From Pseudomonas sp. GD03919 (GTDB lineage: Bacteria; Pseudomonadota; Gammaproteobacteria; Pseudomonadales; Pseudomonadaceae), in contig NZ_CP104582.1 in assembly GCF_029814935.1 (NCBI RefSeq), positions 1,736,001 through 1,800,000 of the forward strand: a stretch of 64,000 nucleotides of DNA, given 5' to 3'. Position numbers and translations under genes: made by a program. Below, piece by piece: positions 9,147-18,449 of the stretch (positions are counted from its first letter, which is position 1; every line of letters begins with the position of its first letter). The notes beneath the pieces were generated by a model. That model was not told where the DNA came from and searched no databases. It saw only the letters and a list, made by a program, of their open reading frames with translations.

Positions 9147-10370
9147 TCAGGCGTCGCGATGCTCATTTGCCATGCAGGCAGCCGCCGTGAACAGTACGTC
9201 GGTGGAGGAGTTCAGTGCAGTTTCCGCCGAGTCCTGAACGATGCCGATGATGAAGCCGATGGCGACGATCTGCATGGCCACGTCGTTGGGAATACCGAAC
9301 AGGCTGCAGGCCAGCGGGATCAGCAGCAGCGAGCCGCCGGCCACACCGGAGGCGCCGCAGGCACTGATCGAGGCCAGCACGCTCAGCAGCAGGGCGGTGG
9401 GTAGATCGACGGGGATGCCCAGGGTGTGCACTGCAGCCATGGTCAGCACGGTGATGGTGATGGCGGCACCGGCCATGTTGATGGTGGCGCCCAGCGGAAT
9501 TGAGACCGAGTAGGTTTCTTCGTGCAGGCCCAGGCGCTGGCTCAGTTGCAGGTTGACCGGAATGTTGGCGGCCGAGCTGCGGGTGAAGAAAGCGGTGATG
9601 CCGCTTTCGCGCAGGCAGGTGAACACCAGCGGGTAGGGGTTGCGACGGATCTTCCAATACACCAGCGCCGGGTTGACCACCAGGGCCACCAGCAGCATGC
9701 AGCCGACCAGCACCACCAGCAGGTGCAGATAACCGAGCAGGGCGTCGAAGCCGGATTCGGCCAGGGTCGCGGCGACCAGGCCGAAGATACCCAGCGGCGC
9801 CAGGCGAATCACCAACTTGACGATGGCGGTGACCCCGTTGGACAGGTCGCCCAGCAGTTGTTTGCTGCCGGCGCTGGCATGGCGGAAGGCGAAGCCGAGG
9901 CCGATAGCCCAGGCCAGGATACCGATGAAGTTACCTTTCAGCAGGGCATTGATCGGGTTGTCGACCACGTTCATCAGCAGCGTCTTCAGGACCTCACCGA
10001 TACCGCCAGGCGGCGTCAGCTCGGCAACCTGGCTGCTCAGTACCAGCGATGACGGAAAGGCGAAGCTGGCAACGACCGCAACCAGCGCCGCGCTGAAGGT
10101 GCCGATCAGGTACATCAGCAGAATCGGGCGGATGTGGGTCTGCTGGCCGTGCTGATGATTGGCGATGGACGACATCACCAGAATGAACACCAGTACCGGG
10201 GCGACGGCCTTGAGCGCCGAGACGAACACGTTACCGATGAAGCCGACGGACAGTGCTGCCTGCGGAGCGATTACGGCCAGAGCGATACCTGCCAGCAGGC
10301 CGATGATGATCTGCGTCACCAGGCTGGTGCGGTTGAGTAGCTGCAGGGCAGGGGGAAGGGCTTGGGACAT
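9147..10370 (-). CDS. sstT: SstT, sodium-dependent serine/threonine symporter
   Basis: A 407-residue inner-membrane protein of the dicarboxylate/amino acid:cation symporter family, usual length for SstT. It starts [20 protein letters not shown] and has multiple hydrophobic helices. Serine-rich re-entrant loop residues appear in [14 protein letters not shown], and the substrate/sodium-binding helix motif in [17 protein letters not shown]. It imports serine and threonine with Na+. Transcribed alone, converging on tRNA-Arg, with the shared terminator at its 3' end. Confidence 0.93.
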   Translation of the reverse strand: MSQALPPALQLLNRTSLVTQIIIGLLAGIALAVIAPQAALSVGFIGNVFVSALKAVAPVLVFILVMSSIANHQHGQQTHIRPILLMYLIGTFSAALVAVVASFAFPSSLVLSSQVAELTPPGGIGEVLKTLLMNVVDNPINALLKGNFIGILAWAIGLGFAFRHASAGSKQLLGDLSNGVTAIVKLVIRLAPLGIFGLVAATLAESGFDALLGYLHLLVVLVGCMLLVALVVNPALVYWKIRRNPYPLVFTCLRESGITAFFTRSSAANIPVNLQLSQRLGLHEETYSVSIPLGATINMAGAAITITVLTMAAVHTLGIPVDLPTALLLSVLASISACGASGVAGGSLLLIPLACSLFGIPNDVAMQIVAIGFIIGIVQDSAETALNSSTDVLFTAAACMANEHRDA

Positions 10371-10818
10371 CGCGAGTTCTCTGGTTGCTGGGCGCGTTGC
10401 AAGTGGCGTCGGGCCTGGTTCGAGAGGTTTTTCGGTAGTGCTATGGAGAGCAGGCCGAAAAAATAGCGCGCGACTCTAGCACACCCGGATCGGGGTTCGA
10501 GCGCTGGACGGGCATCTGGACGACAGGGCGCAAGCCCATGTCGCATCTCTACAAGGCTTGTCTGCCGGTTCTGCCAGGTAGCTGCCGGGACGGATCAGCA
10601 AACCTGCGGCTGGCAGGGTGTGACCCGTGGTCGCTCGAAGAACAGGAAGAATTGACGCTACGCTGTACCCTGTGCGGCGCAAGCGAGCGTCTGAATCGTG
10701 GTGAGTTGGCAATCGAACTGTTCGTTTTCCAGGGCATCGAAAGTTGCATCGCCCGCACGCCCCAAGCCGCGCAGGCCCGCTGCCATGCCGGTTACCGTAC
10801 AAGGAGTTTTACCCGTCA
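10371..10818. other. Intergenic region between divergent sstT and MFS genes
   Basis: This 448-bp gap should hold both promoters. The one structure seen is an inverted repeat, TTTTTCGG (10428-10435) with CCGAAAAA (10455-10462), in the 5' leader of sstT, which could act as an attenuator or operator. Open frames across 10.5-10.8 kb have no recognisable protein features and are not called. Confidence 0.5.
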
Positions 10819-12135
10819 ATGCGCTTGATCTGGAAGTCATTCCGTTCGCTCTATTTCGCCACCTTGCTGATGTTGCTCGGCTCTGGCCTGCTCAGTACCT
10901 ACCTGGCCCTGCGTCTGGCTGACACCGTGGATGGTCTCTGGGTCGGTGCGCTGATGGCGGCCAATTACTTTGGCCTTGTGCTCGGCGGCAAGCTGGGGCA
11001 TCGGCTGATCGGCCGGGTGGGGCATATCCGTGCTTACGTGGCCTGTGCTGGCGTAGTCACGGCTGCTGTGCTGGGCCATGGGCTGATCGAGTGGCTGCCA
11101 TTCTGGCTGTTCCTGCGCATGCTGGTGGGCCTGGGCATGATGTGTCAGTACATGGTCATCGAGAGCTGGCTCAACGAGCAGGCCGAAGCCAGGCAGCGTG
11201 GCCTGGTGTTCAGCGGGTACATGGGGGCTTCCTACCTGGGCCTGATTCTTGGGCAGCTGGCGCTGGTGGTGCATCCGACGCTGGGCCTGGAATTGCTTAT
11301 GTTGGTCGCCCTGTGCTTCGCCTTGTGCCTGGTGCCCGTAGCGCTGACCCGGCGTTTACACCCGGCGCCCTTGCATCCGGCACCGCTGGAGCTGCGCTTT
11401 TTCCTCAGTCGCGTGCCGCTGTCGCTGACCACTATCGCCGTGGCTGGCCTGTTGATCGGTTCTTTCTATGGCCTGGCGCCTTTGTACGCCACTCGGATGG
11501 GGCTATCGACCGAGCAGGTGGGGCTGTTCATGGGCAGCTGCATTCTGGCGGGTCTCCTGGTGCAGTGGCCGCTGGGCTGGCTTTCCGATCGACATGACCG
11601 CGTGCGCCTGATTCGCGGCTGCTCGGTCTTGTTGCTGCTGGCTGCCTTGCCGTTGGCGGCACTGCCACAGGTATTTCTCGGCCTGCTGTTCGGTGTCGGC
11701 TTTCTGGTCAGCATGATGCAATTCAGCCTCTACCCACTGGCCGTGGCCCTGGCCAATGACCATGTCGAGCCGGAGCGGCGGGTGTCACTGACGGCCATGC
11801 TGTTGGTGACATTCGGTGTTGGTGCCTGCATCGGGCCATTATTGGCGGGTGTATTGATGCGTTTTTACGGCGCCAACATGCTCTATGTGTTCGTCAGTGT
11901 CTGCGCGCTGATACTGGTCTGGCGTATTCGCCCAGAAGTCGTCACCCATCAGCATCAGGTCGATGATGCGCCACTGCAGCATATGGCCATGCCCGGTAAT
12001 GTCACCAGTTCACCGCTGGTTGCAGCGTTAGACCCGAGGGTCGACGAGCAAACCGTGCAGGAACAGATGCTGGAGCCAGCTGTTGCAGCGGCGGCGGCGC
12101 AAGAGGAACAGCAGAAAACGCAGGCAGCCCAGTAA
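10819..12135 (+). CDS. MFS transporter
   Basis: A 438-residue inner-membrane transporter of the major facilitator superfamily with about 12 transmembrane segments. The cytoplasmic loop 2-3 motif is seen in GGKLGHRLIGRVGH and its half-repeat in GWLSDRHDRVRLI. After the last helix comes a 60-residue soluble tail rich in His, Gln and Ala. It resembles the YcaD-like branch; the substrate is unknown. ATG 10819 follows AAGGAG at 10801-10806 with a rather long 12-base spacer. An upstream in-frame ATG (10744) would add 25 residues that do not look like the family N-terminus. Confidence 0.88.
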   Translation: MRLIWKSFRSLYFATLLMLLGSGLLSTYLALRLADTVDGLWVGALMAANYFGLVLGGKLGHRLIGRVGHIRAYVACAGVVTAAVLGHGLIEWLPFWLFLRMLVGLGMMCQYMVIESWLNEQAEARQRGLVFSGYMGASYLGLILGQLALVVHPTLGLELLMLVALCFALCLVPVALTRRLHPAPLHPAPLELRFFLSRVPLSLTTIAVAGLLIGSFYGLAPLYATRMGLSTEQVGLFMGSCILAGLLVQWPLGWLSDRHDRVRLIRGCSVLLLLAALPLAALPQVFLGLLFGVGFLVSMMQFSLYPLAVALANDHVEPERRVSLTAMLLVTFGVGACIGPLLAGVLMRFYGANMLYVFVSVCALILVWRIRPEVVTHQHQVDDAPLQHMAMPGNVTSSPLVAALDPRVDEQTVQEQMLEPAVAAAAAQEEQQKTQAAQ

Positions 12136-12147
12136 GGGCTGCCAAAT

Positions 12148-12897
12148 TCAGAGGGGGCCGTCGCTCTCGGTGCGACGTGCCTCGCGCTGCAGTTGGTAGA
12201 CGAAGCGCTCGACCTGGCGTTGCTCCAGACCGTTCATGCGATGAAAGCGCGTACCGACGAAGGTCATGTCGACTTTTTCGTCGTACTGCATGTGGCGTAG
12301 CTCCACAGGGCAGGTCATATTGCCGAAGGGTAGATAAGCGGTGAGTCGCTCATACACCTGGCCATTGTTCAGTTGCTGGGTCAGATTGCCAGCGAAGCGC
12401 AACTTGCAGCCGGTGGCCGAGATGTCCAGCAAGTGTCCGGGTATCGGATCACGCAACTTGTCGCCATTGAGAACCACCTTGACCAGGTCACTCTGCTTCA
12501 GCGGTGCGCGGAAGGCACTGCGGCGCTGGTGGTAGATCACTTCATTGGGCAGCGGTGCCCAGTAGCAGGGGGCGCCCTCTAGCTCGCCAGGCAATACGTC
12601 GTGATCGCAGGTCCAGGCTACCCGTACGCCGTCGCGGAATGCCTCGACATTGAAGGTTTCGCCTTGCTTGAGGAAGCGCTCACCATCAGTTGGGATGATT
12701 TCATCCAGGGCTACACGGGCGCGGTCTTTGTCGATTTCGACCAGGTAACTCTGAAAACGCTGGCCACGATCCTTGAACTGGATGATCAGTGGGTCATGGT
12801 TCTGCTGCAATTGACGTAGGGTGGCAATGATCTCGACGGATGTCTTGAGCATCTTGGGCGGTTGAGGGCCGCTCTCGTCGTTGAACGCGCTGGACAC
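12148..12897 (-). CDS. flgZ: FlgZ/YcgR-type c-di-GMP-binding flagellar brake
   Basis: A 249-residue cytoplasmic protein with an N-terminal YcgR domain and a C-terminal PilZ domain. Both c-di-GMP-binding signatures are visible: the RxxxR region in HQRRSAFRAP and the DxSxxG motif in LDISATGCKL. In Pseudomonas FlgZ slows flagellar rotation when c-di-GMP is high. It is the last gene of the minus-strand flgA-flgM-flgN-flgZ series and lies 89 bp downstream of flgN. Confidence 0.93.
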   Translation of the reverse strand: MSSAFNDESGPQPPKMLKTSVEIIATLRQLQQNHDPLIIQFKDRGQRFQSYLVEIDKDRARVALDEIIPTDGERFLKQGETFNVEAFRDGVRVAWTCDHDVLPGELEGAPCYWAPLPNEVIYHQRRSAFRAPLKQSDLVKVVLNGDKLRDPIPGHLLDISATGCKLRFAGNLTQQLNNGQVYERLTAYLPFGNMTCPVELRHMQYDEKVDMTFVGTRFHRMNGLEQRQVERFVYQLQREARRTESDGPL

Positions 12898-12986
12898 AGG
12901 CCGGAACTCTCCGAGTCATGACTGCAAATGGCACTAGCATAATGGCAAAGTGCCTGCATATGCCCGTGCTTTTTAGAATTGTGGGC

Positions 12987-13454
12987 TCAGGCTTGGCTGA
13001 GGGGTCTTTGCTGCGCGATTCTAGCGGCACTGCCACGACTGTCATAGAGGCCCGGAGTCTCGCCGCCGCGCAGAATGCCCAGAACGCTGCGAACAGAAGC
13101 CTGATTGGCGCGGATCAGGCGGCCGTTACGCAAATTGCCCTCCTGGCAGCGCTGCAGCAGAGTCGATAGCGCTTCGCTGCGCTCCAGCAACTGATCGCCG
13201 ACTGAGGAGTTGCCCGCCAGTGCGGTCAGGCCGTCGCGGTCAGCGCTCAAGCCTGCATCCTGAAGAAGACGGCTGCGCTCACTGCCGTGCTGTTGCAGCA
13301 GGGCAAGCAGAGGCTGTTTTTCGCTCAGTAGGCTGTCGAGGCGGGTGAGGTCGCGTTCGCTGAGGGCTTGAAATTCGTTATCGATCAGCTCAAGCAGTTG
13401 CTCGGCGGTGCCGATATCGGAAATGAACAGGTCAAGCAGGGCTGTGTCGTGCAT
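12987..13454 (-). CDS. flgN: FlgN, flagellar hook-filament junction chaperone
   Basis: A 155-residue, largely helical cytoplasmic protein. FlgN proteins bind FlgK and FlgL and deliver them to the flagellar export gate. The heptad-rich region LLELIDNEFQALSERDLTRL and the position directly after flgM support the call; sequence conservation in this family is weak. It lies 50 bp after flgM and is probably co-transcribed with it from the FliA promoter at 13881-13907. Confidence 0.9.
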   Translation of the reverse strand: MHDTALLDLFISDIGTAEQLLELIDNEFQALSERDLTRLDSLLSEKQPLLALLQQHGSERSRLLQDAGLSADRDGLTALAGNSSVGDQLLERSEALSTLLQRCQEGNLRNGRLIRANQASVRSVLGILRGGETPGLYDSRGSAARIAQQRPLSQA

Positions 13455-13504
13455 GGCGGGCTCTTGGGGGTCGGGCGTCCAACACCCCCAGCGCAGCCCT
13501 TGGA

Positions 13505-13840
13505 CTAGCGCTGGGATTCGAAGTTGAGCAGTTTCTCGGCGACGCGCTTGCTGTCGACCTGATAGCTGCCGTCAGCGATGGCCTGTTTCAGTTGGGCCAC
13601 GCGCTCCTTGTTGACGATAGGCTGATCACGCAGCTTCTCGCTGATCGATTGCAACTGTTGAGCCTCACGGCTCAGTTGCACGGATTCGCCGGTCTTGGCG
13701 TTGGTTTGTTCATCGGCACCGGTGACAGCCGCCTGTTTCGGCTGTGCCGACTCATTGCGATTGCCAGCCTGAGTCGCGCCGGTACGCCCTGCGTTGGCGG
13801 GCGTATTGGCATTGTTCAGCCGGTTGAAGTCGATGACCAT
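13505..13840 (-). CDS. flgM: FlgM, anti-sigma-28 factor
   Basis: A 111-residue anti-sigma factor that holds FliA inactive until it is exported through the completed hook-basal body. The N-terminus [10 protein letters not shown], a disordered Asn/Ala/Gln-rich middle and the C-terminal helices ([17 protein letters not shown], then RVAQLKQAI) fit Pseudomonas FlgM. ATG 13840 is chosen: GAGG lies nine bases upstream and the in-frame extension to 13891 runs into the promoter. A FliA promoter sits about 40 bases before the start, giving the usual feedback loop. Confidence 0.95.
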   Translation of the reverse strand: MVIDFNRLNNANTPANAGRTGATQAGNRNESAQPKQAAVTGADEQTNAKTGESVQLSREAQQLQSISEKLRDQPIVNKERVAQLKQAIADGSYQVDSKRVAEKLLNFESQR

Positions 13841-13880
13841 GATGCAGAACCTCGGACGATATGGTGGACGCTTGCCAGGC

Positions 13881-13907
13881 TTTTCGGCCACTGCCGGGAA
13901 AACTTTA
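13881..13907 (-). promoter_or_regulatory. FliA (sigma-28) promoter of flgM-flgN
   Basis: Read on the minus strand: TAAA (13904-13907), a spacer of exactly 15 bases, then GCCGAAAA (13881-13888). The sigma-28 consensus is TAAA-N15-GCCGATAA, so this differs at one position. It lies about 40 bp before the flgM start codon. Confidence 0.88.
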
Positions 13908-13974
13908 GGACTAATTTCACTGCGTCGTTGATAGTGTAGGGAATCGCCTGGCTTTCACGCTACAAGAAGCGTGC

Positions 13975-14727
13975 CTACAGCGCTACTTCCACCTGACCAG
14001 GACCGATTACACGTGCTCTGACCACGCGTTGCGAACGCAAGTTGCGCACGTTGATCTGTTGGCCCGGAGCACCGTCCGTCAGGGCTTCGCCGGGCATGCG
14101 TACGTTGACGGTGGACCCTCGGGCACTGATCACCACCTGGTCGCCCCGGCGAATCACCTCCGCCACCTGCAGGTGAGTCGAGAGCAGAATCTGATCGCTG
14201 CCCAGTTGTCGCGTCAATTTCTTGCCGATTGCCTGCGTCGGGTCGGTCAGGAAGTTCTGACCCTGTTGCCCGATATCGCGTTCCACCAGGCTCAAATCTG
14301 CGGCTTTGACTACGCTCATGCGCTTGAGCGGGCGGGTCAGTACGACGACTGGTCGATACAACCGCACTTCAGCCGGCACGAATACGGTCCAGGGGGCGCT
14401 GCCGTCGCAACGCACGCGCGTGGTGACGCGGCCCAGTGGTTGCGCAGGGCTTTCCAGCGTGGTGGTCAGCGGCTGATCGCACAGGGGCAGGCGTAACCGC
14501 GGGTCGAGACGGTTGACGCGAACCTCATGCCGGCCCTGAATTTCGCTACGCTGTAGATATTCTGTTGTCGCCTGCTCAAGAAAGGACTCCGTGGCGCCGA
14601 TAAGCTGTTCAGTGCTGGTAAAGGTCGCCGTATCGCTGTAGCTGAGTGATGGCAAAGCGAGTAAAACGGACAAAGGGGCAAGGCACTTTGCCAGTAGCTG
14701 ACGGAAAGATGACGTTATCTGTTTCAT
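13975..14727 (-). CDS. flgA: FlgA, flagellar P-ring assembly chaperone
   Basis: A 250-residue periplasmic chaperone for P-ring (FlgI) assembly. It has a signal peptide (hydrophobic stretch to about residue 31) and a C-terminal SAF-type domain with RPVVVLTRPLKRMSVVKAAD and the terminal GSTVNVRMPGEALTDGAPGQ region typical of FlgA. It is divergent from cheV across 77 bp, which must contain both promoters. Confidence 0.94.
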   Translation of the reverse strand: MKQITSSFRQLLAKCLAPLSVLLALPSLSYSDTATFTSTEQLIGATESFLEQATTEYLQRSEIQGRHEVRVNRLDPRLRLPLCDQPLTTTLESPAQPLGRVTTRVRCDGSAPWTVFVPAEVRLYRPVVVLTRPLKRMSVVKAADLSLVERDIGQQGQNFLTDPTQAIGKKLTRQLGSDQILLSTHLQVAEVIRRGDQVVISARGSTVNVRMPGEALTDGAPGQQINVRNLRSQRVVRARVIGPGQVEVAL

Positions 14728-14804
14728 GAGAATTGCAAAGCAAGCCCCGTGCCGCCTGCCAGGCTCAACGGGGTAGGCGTGACTAGAAGAGAAGGAGACC
14801 GGGC

Positions 14805-15737
14805 ATGACCGGGTTGATGGATTCGGTTAACCAGCGCACGCAGCTGGTGGGGCAAAACCGCTTGGAGCTGTTGCTGTTTCGCCTGGAAGGCCCGCAGCTA
14901 TACGGTATCAACGTATTCAAGGTGAAAGAGGTGCTGCAGTGCCCGAATCTCACCATCATGCCCAAGTCCAGCCAGGTGGTGCGGGGCGTGGCCAACATTC
15001 GTGGTGGCACCATCCCGATTCTTGATCTGTCCATCGCCACCGGGCGAGCGCCGCTGGAAAATCTCAAGACCAGCTTCGTGATCATCACCGAGTACAACAC
15101 CAAGGTTCAGGGATTCTTGGTGCGTTCGGTCGAGCGCATCGTCAACATGAACTGGGGAGAGATCCATCCGCCACCCAAGGGTGCCGGGCGTGATCACTAC
15201 CTGACGGCCGTCACGCGGCTCGATCAGCAGTTGGTCGAGATCATCGACGTTGAGAAGATTCTCGCCGAGGTCGCGCCGGCCTCCGAGGTGATCTCCGCGG
15301 GTGTCATCGATGATGAGGTGCAGAGTCAGGCGGTGACCAAGCATGTGCTGATCGTCGATGACTCTTCAGTGGCACGTAAGCAGGTTTCGCGTTGCCTGCA
15401 GACCGTTGGTGTCGAAGTCACGGCGCTGAACGATGGGCGTGAGGCGCTCAATTATCTGAAGAAGATGGCGGATGAGGGGCGTTTCCCCGACAAAGAGTTG
15501 CTGATGCTGATTTCCGACATCGAGATGCCGGAGATGGACGGCTATACGTTGACCACCGAGATTCGCAGTGATCCGCGCATGCAGAAGTTGCACATCCTCC
15601 TGCATACTTCGCTCTCGGGTGTGTTCAACCAGGCGATGGTGAAGAAGGTCGGTGCCGATGACTTCCTCGCCAAGTTCAAGCCGGATGATCTGGCGGCGCG
15701 AGTGGTCGATCGCATTCGTGTGTCGGATGGGGGCTGA
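14805..15737 (+). CDS. cheV: CheV, chemotaxis coupling protein with receiver domain
   Basis: A 310-residue cytoplasmic protein joining an N-terminal CheW-like coupling domain (about residues 15-160, with FKVKEVLQCPNLTIMPKS) to a C-terminal response-regulator receiver (from about residue 178, LIVDDSSVARKQ; phosphoacceptor Asp in MLISDIEMPEMDGYT). It links chemoreceptors to CheA and is tuned by phosphorylation. GGAG lies seven bases before the ATG. It sits 10-43 bp upstream of cheR, depending on the cheR start. Confidence 0.95.
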   Translation: MTGLMDSVNQRTQLVGQNRLELLLFRLEGPQLYGINVFKVKEVLQCPNLTIMPKSSQVVRGVANIRGGTIPILDLSIATGRAPLENLKTSFVIITEYNTKVQGFLVRSVERIVNMNWGEIHPPPKGAGRDHYLTAVTRLDQQLVEIIDVEKILAEVAPASEVISAGVIDDEVQSQAVTKHVLIVDDSSVARKQVSRCLQTVGVEVTALNDGREALNYLKKMADEGRFPDKELLMLISDIEMPEMDGYTLTTEIRSDPRMQKLHILLHTSLSGVFNQAMVKKVGADDFLAKFKPDDLAARVVDRIRVSDGG

Positions 15738-15780
15738 GGGGTAACCTTTGGCGAACGTTATGGTTGGTGAGGCGGCATTA

Positions 15781-16608
15781 GTGTCTTCAGGTAATGTGGA
15801 TTTCGAGCAGTTCCGGACTTTTCTGGAAAAGGCCTGCGGTATTCTGCTTGGCAGTAACAAGCAGTATCTGGTCTCCAGTCGTCTGAACAAGCTAATGGAG
15901 CAGAACGGCATCAAAACCCTGGGTGAGCTGGTGCAGCGCATGCAGAGCCAGCCGCGTAGCGGTCTGCGTGAGCAGGTGGTGGATGCCATGACCACCAACG
16001 AGACGTTGTGGTTTCGTGACACCTATCCCTTCGAGGTGCTCAAGAACCGTGTGCTGCCCGAGCTGATCAAAGCCTACCCTGGCCAGCGTTTGCGCATCTG
16101 GTCGGCGGCCTGCTCGTCGGGGCAGGAGCCTTACTCGCTGTCGATGTCCATCGATGAGTTCGAGCGCAGCAACCTGGGGCAGCTCAAGGCGGGTATTCAG
16201 ATCGTTGCCACCGATTTGTCGCCGTCGATGCTGGCCAACTGCAAGTCCGGCGAGTACGACAGCCTGGCGATGGGGCGTGGCCTGTCGCAGGAACGTCTGC
16301 AGCGCTTTTTCGATCCGAAAGGGCCGGGGCGCTGGCAAGTCAAGGCACCGATCAAGAACCGTGTCGAGTTCCGTCCGCTCAACCTGCTCGATAGCTACGC
16401 GGCCCTGGGCAAGTTCGATATCGTGTTTTGCCGCAATGTGTTGATCTACTTCTCCGCCGAGGTGAAGAAGGACATTCTCGCGCGCATTCATGCCACGTTG
16501 AAACCGGGAGGATACCTGTTTCTGGGGGCCTCCGAGGCGCTCAACGGCTTGCCCGACAAGTACCAGATGGTGCAGTGCAGTCCCGGCATCATCTACAAGG
16601 CCAAATAA
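15781..16608 (+). CDS. cheR: CheR, chemoreceptor glutamate methyltransferase
   Basis: A 275-residue SAM-dependent enzyme that methylates glutamates on methyl-accepting chemotaxis proteins. It has an N-terminal helical CheR_N domain (FRTFLEKACGILLGSNKQYL) and a C-terminal Rossmann-type domain with the SAM site IWSAACSSGQEPYSL and the FDIVFCRNVLIYF motif. GTG 15781 (giving SSGNVDFEQF after Met) is chosen because the protein then matches the usual Pseudomonas length and N-terminus, and GAGG lies eight bases upstream. An in-frame TTG at 15748 is the alternative. Many Pseudomonas have flgB next; here a REPIN and an insertion sequence follow. Confidence 0.94.
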   Translation: MSSGNVDFEQFRTFLEKACGILLGSNKQYLVSSRLNKLMEQNGIKTLGELVQRMQSQPRSGLREQVVDAMTTNETLWFRDTYPFEVLKNRVLPELIKAYPGQRLRIWSAACSSGQEPYSLSMSIDEFERSNLGQLKAGIQIVATDLSPSMLANCKSGEYDSLAMGRGLSQERLQRFFDPKGPGRWQVKAPIKNRVEFRPLNLLDSYAALGKFDIVFCRNVLIYFSAEVKKDILARIHATLKPGGYLFLGASEALNGLPDKYQMVQCSPGIIYKAK

Positions 16609-16686
16609 GCACAAGGTATGTTCGTAATCAGCAGCGGGAGGCCATAGGCCTAATGTCTGTCAGTTAAGCGTCGAAGCTGCCAATGG

Positions 16687-16758
16687 GTAGGAGCGGCGCC
16701 CCGCCGCGAACCAGGGCGATACGCGATTGAAAAGCTTCGCCCCGGGGCGGGGCTCCTA
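16687..16758. repeat. REPIN (inverted REP pair) hosting IS copy 1
   Basis: Two REP palindromes face each other: one arm begins GTAGGAGCGGCGCC at 16687, and the other (read on the minus strand) begins GTAGGAGCCCCGCC. The insertion sequence entered exactly after TA of this second GTAGGAGCC, at 16757-16758. Confidence 0.9.
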
Positions 16759-18195
16759 TGTATGGACTCGCCCCCACTGTCAAACCTGCTTTTCAACACT
16801 GCTACCCGGCTGCATCTATGTATCAGGCCTATTCGAGGAAGCTGTCATCAGCTTCTGGCCAACATTGTGTGAGCTTGCGGTATGCCTATTACATTCAGAC
16901 CTCGAAGGCCAGTAGGAGCCAAGGCATCAATCCGCAACGGTCTTACCTGGGGTCAATGTTTTCTAGCAGAGGTTGGAGCGACTTCGCGCCCCGGTGGCAG
17001 AACTCGGTGGATCAGTGACTCATTTCCGCCTGCCTGTCATTAACTGGCTGGCGTTGATAAGTCTGTTCATTCTGTAGCAGCACCCAGGCGATCCGTAGGT
17101 TGCGGTTGGCTAACCTCACCGCCGCCTCTTTGCGCCCCAGGCGACTCAGCCAGCCCAGCAAGCGGCGATCATCCGGTTGCTGCGAATCAGGCCGTAGTTG
17201 TTGGAGGACCGCATGCGCGCCCTGGATCATCAGGCTGCGCAGGTAGCCATCGCCTCGCTTGCTCATCTTGCCCAGGCGGATCTTTTCTCCGCTGCTGTGC
17301 TGATCAGGCACCATGCCGAAGTAAGCCGCATATAAGCGGGCATTGGCGAAACGTTCAGGTTCGGTTTGCTTGGCCAGCAGCGCGGTGGCGATGATCGGGC
17401 CGACTCCGCGCACCGTCATCAGTCGTTTCGCGGTCTTGTCCGCGTTCGCAGCAGCTTCCAAGCGCCCGCTCAAGACGTTGATGCGTTCGCCCAATTGCCG
17501 CCATTCACCCAGCAATTCGTCGATCAACTCCCGCAGTATCTCCGGCAGTGGCTGCGTTGCATCTTCCAGCACCCTCGGTATCACGTGGCTGATAGCCGCA
17601 TCGCCTTGCGCCAGAGCCACGCCGTGCTCCAGCAGCAAACCGCGCATCTGATTACTCATCGCCGTACGCCGACGCACATAACCCTGCCGAGCGCGATGCA
17701 GCGCCTGCATGGCCAGCGAGGCAGCGCTTTTGATGGGCACGGCTGAAATCTTGCTATCGCGACCGGCGCGCAAGATCGACAGGGCATCGTTACGATCATT
17801 CTTCGCACCGCTGCGGTGACCCTCGACGAGACGAGCCGGAAGAATCCGCGCCAGGTTGCCTTGCCCCTGTAGCTGCCGTGCCCACGCCTGAGCACCTGGG
17901 CCAGTTTCAACCAGCACGACGACACTCGGCGGCAACTTGCACAGAAACTCGTAGAACGCCTCACGCGACTTGATCCGCGCCTCGTAACGCACCTGACCAA
18001 GAGCGTCTTCTCCCGCCACCTGAAAGACCCGCTTGGCAAGATCGACTGCCACTGTCGTGCAGGCCGATAGATCGTTTAAGGCCTGGGATTGATTAGTTGC
18101 TGTATACTTTTTCATGGACTCGCCCTCGCTGCCGTTGGCTTCTTAGACTGCCACCGTGGCGCATTGACGCCTCGGCGTGGGCGAGTCCATGTAAT
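16757..18195 (-). mobile_element. IS110-family (IS1111-type) element, copy 1
   Basis: A 1439-bp element on the minus strand, the same length as copies 2 and 3. It has subterminal inverted repeats ATGGACTCGCCC/GGGCGAGTCCAT rather than true terminal ones, no target duplication beyond a possible TA core, one transposase gene, and a roughly 250-bp non-coding right end (16757-17011). These traits, with the transposase family, mark the IS1111 subgroup of IS110. The right end abuts GGAGCC of a REP; the left flank reads TTTCGTA, not REP. It lies inverted relative to copies 2 and 3. Confidence 0.93.
17012..18115 (-). CDS. IS110/IS1111 transposase (DEDD plus Ser recombinase), copy 1
   Basis: A 367-residue recombinase. 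The N-terminal RuvC-like DEDD domain shows Asp in TTVAVDLAKRVFQV, Glu in VLVETGPGAQAW, and Asp pairs in KNDRNDALSI. A coiled-coil middle is followed by the C-terminal Tnp20 domain with VRGVGPIIATALLA and the presumed nucleophilic Ser in QHSSGEKIRLGKMSKRGDGY. The start codon overlaps an internal copy of the terminal inverted repeat. It differs from copies 2 and 3 at residue 4 (Tyr for His). IS110-family enzymes work with an element-encoded bridge RNA; see the entry at 55406-55660. Confidence 0.96.
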   Translation of the reverse strand: MKKYTATNQSQALNDLSACTTVAVDLAKRVFQVAGEDALGQVRYEARIKSREAFYEFLCKLPPSVVVLVETGPGAQAWARQLQGQGNLARILPARLVEGHRSGAKNDRNDALSILRAGRDSKISAVPIKSAASLAMQALHRARQGYVRRRTAMSNQMRGLLLEHGVALAQGDAAISHVIPRVLEDATQPLPEILRELIDELLGEWRQLGERINVLSGRLEAAANADKTAKRLMTVRGVGPIIATALLAKQTEPERFANARLYAAYFGMVPDQHSSGEKIRLGKMSKRGDGYLRSLMIQGAHAVLQQLRPDSQQPDDRRLLGWLSRLGRKEAAVRLANRNLRIAWVLLQNEQTYQRQPVNDRQAEMSH

Positions 18196-18356
18196 TACGA
18201 AAGACCGCTTTGGCAAGCTTATCTGATCGGCATTGGCCATAGGCCTCCCGTTTGCGTATCTTCGTGCAGGGTAATGTGCGGTTAGCCTCAGGTGTTGTGT
18301 GGGGCGGTGTGCGTGCTCGCCGGTGAGTGGCGCGGCGTTGCATGAGGCGTGAGCAC

Positions 18357-18383
18357 TTGAAATTCTTCTGCTCGACCCTAGAT
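18357..18383 (+). promoter_or_regulatory. Sigma-32 (RpoH)-like promoter of the Hsp20 gene
   Basis: CTTGAAA (18356-18362), a 13-base spacer and CCCTAGAT (18376-18383) resemble the heat-shock consensus CTTGAAA-N11-16-CCCCATnT. It ends about 65 bp before the hsp20 start codon. Confidence 0.65.
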
Positions 18384-18449
18384 CAGTGACTGCGGGATGC
18401 CGAAGTCGGGTTCCGCTCCGTGACACTTGCTGATTTCAGGAGAACACTC

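Noticed and set aside
10538..10828. A 96-codon frame upstream of the MFS gene
   Set aside because: No recognisable domain, no convincing ribosome-binding site, and it overlaps the MFS start; treated as non-coding.
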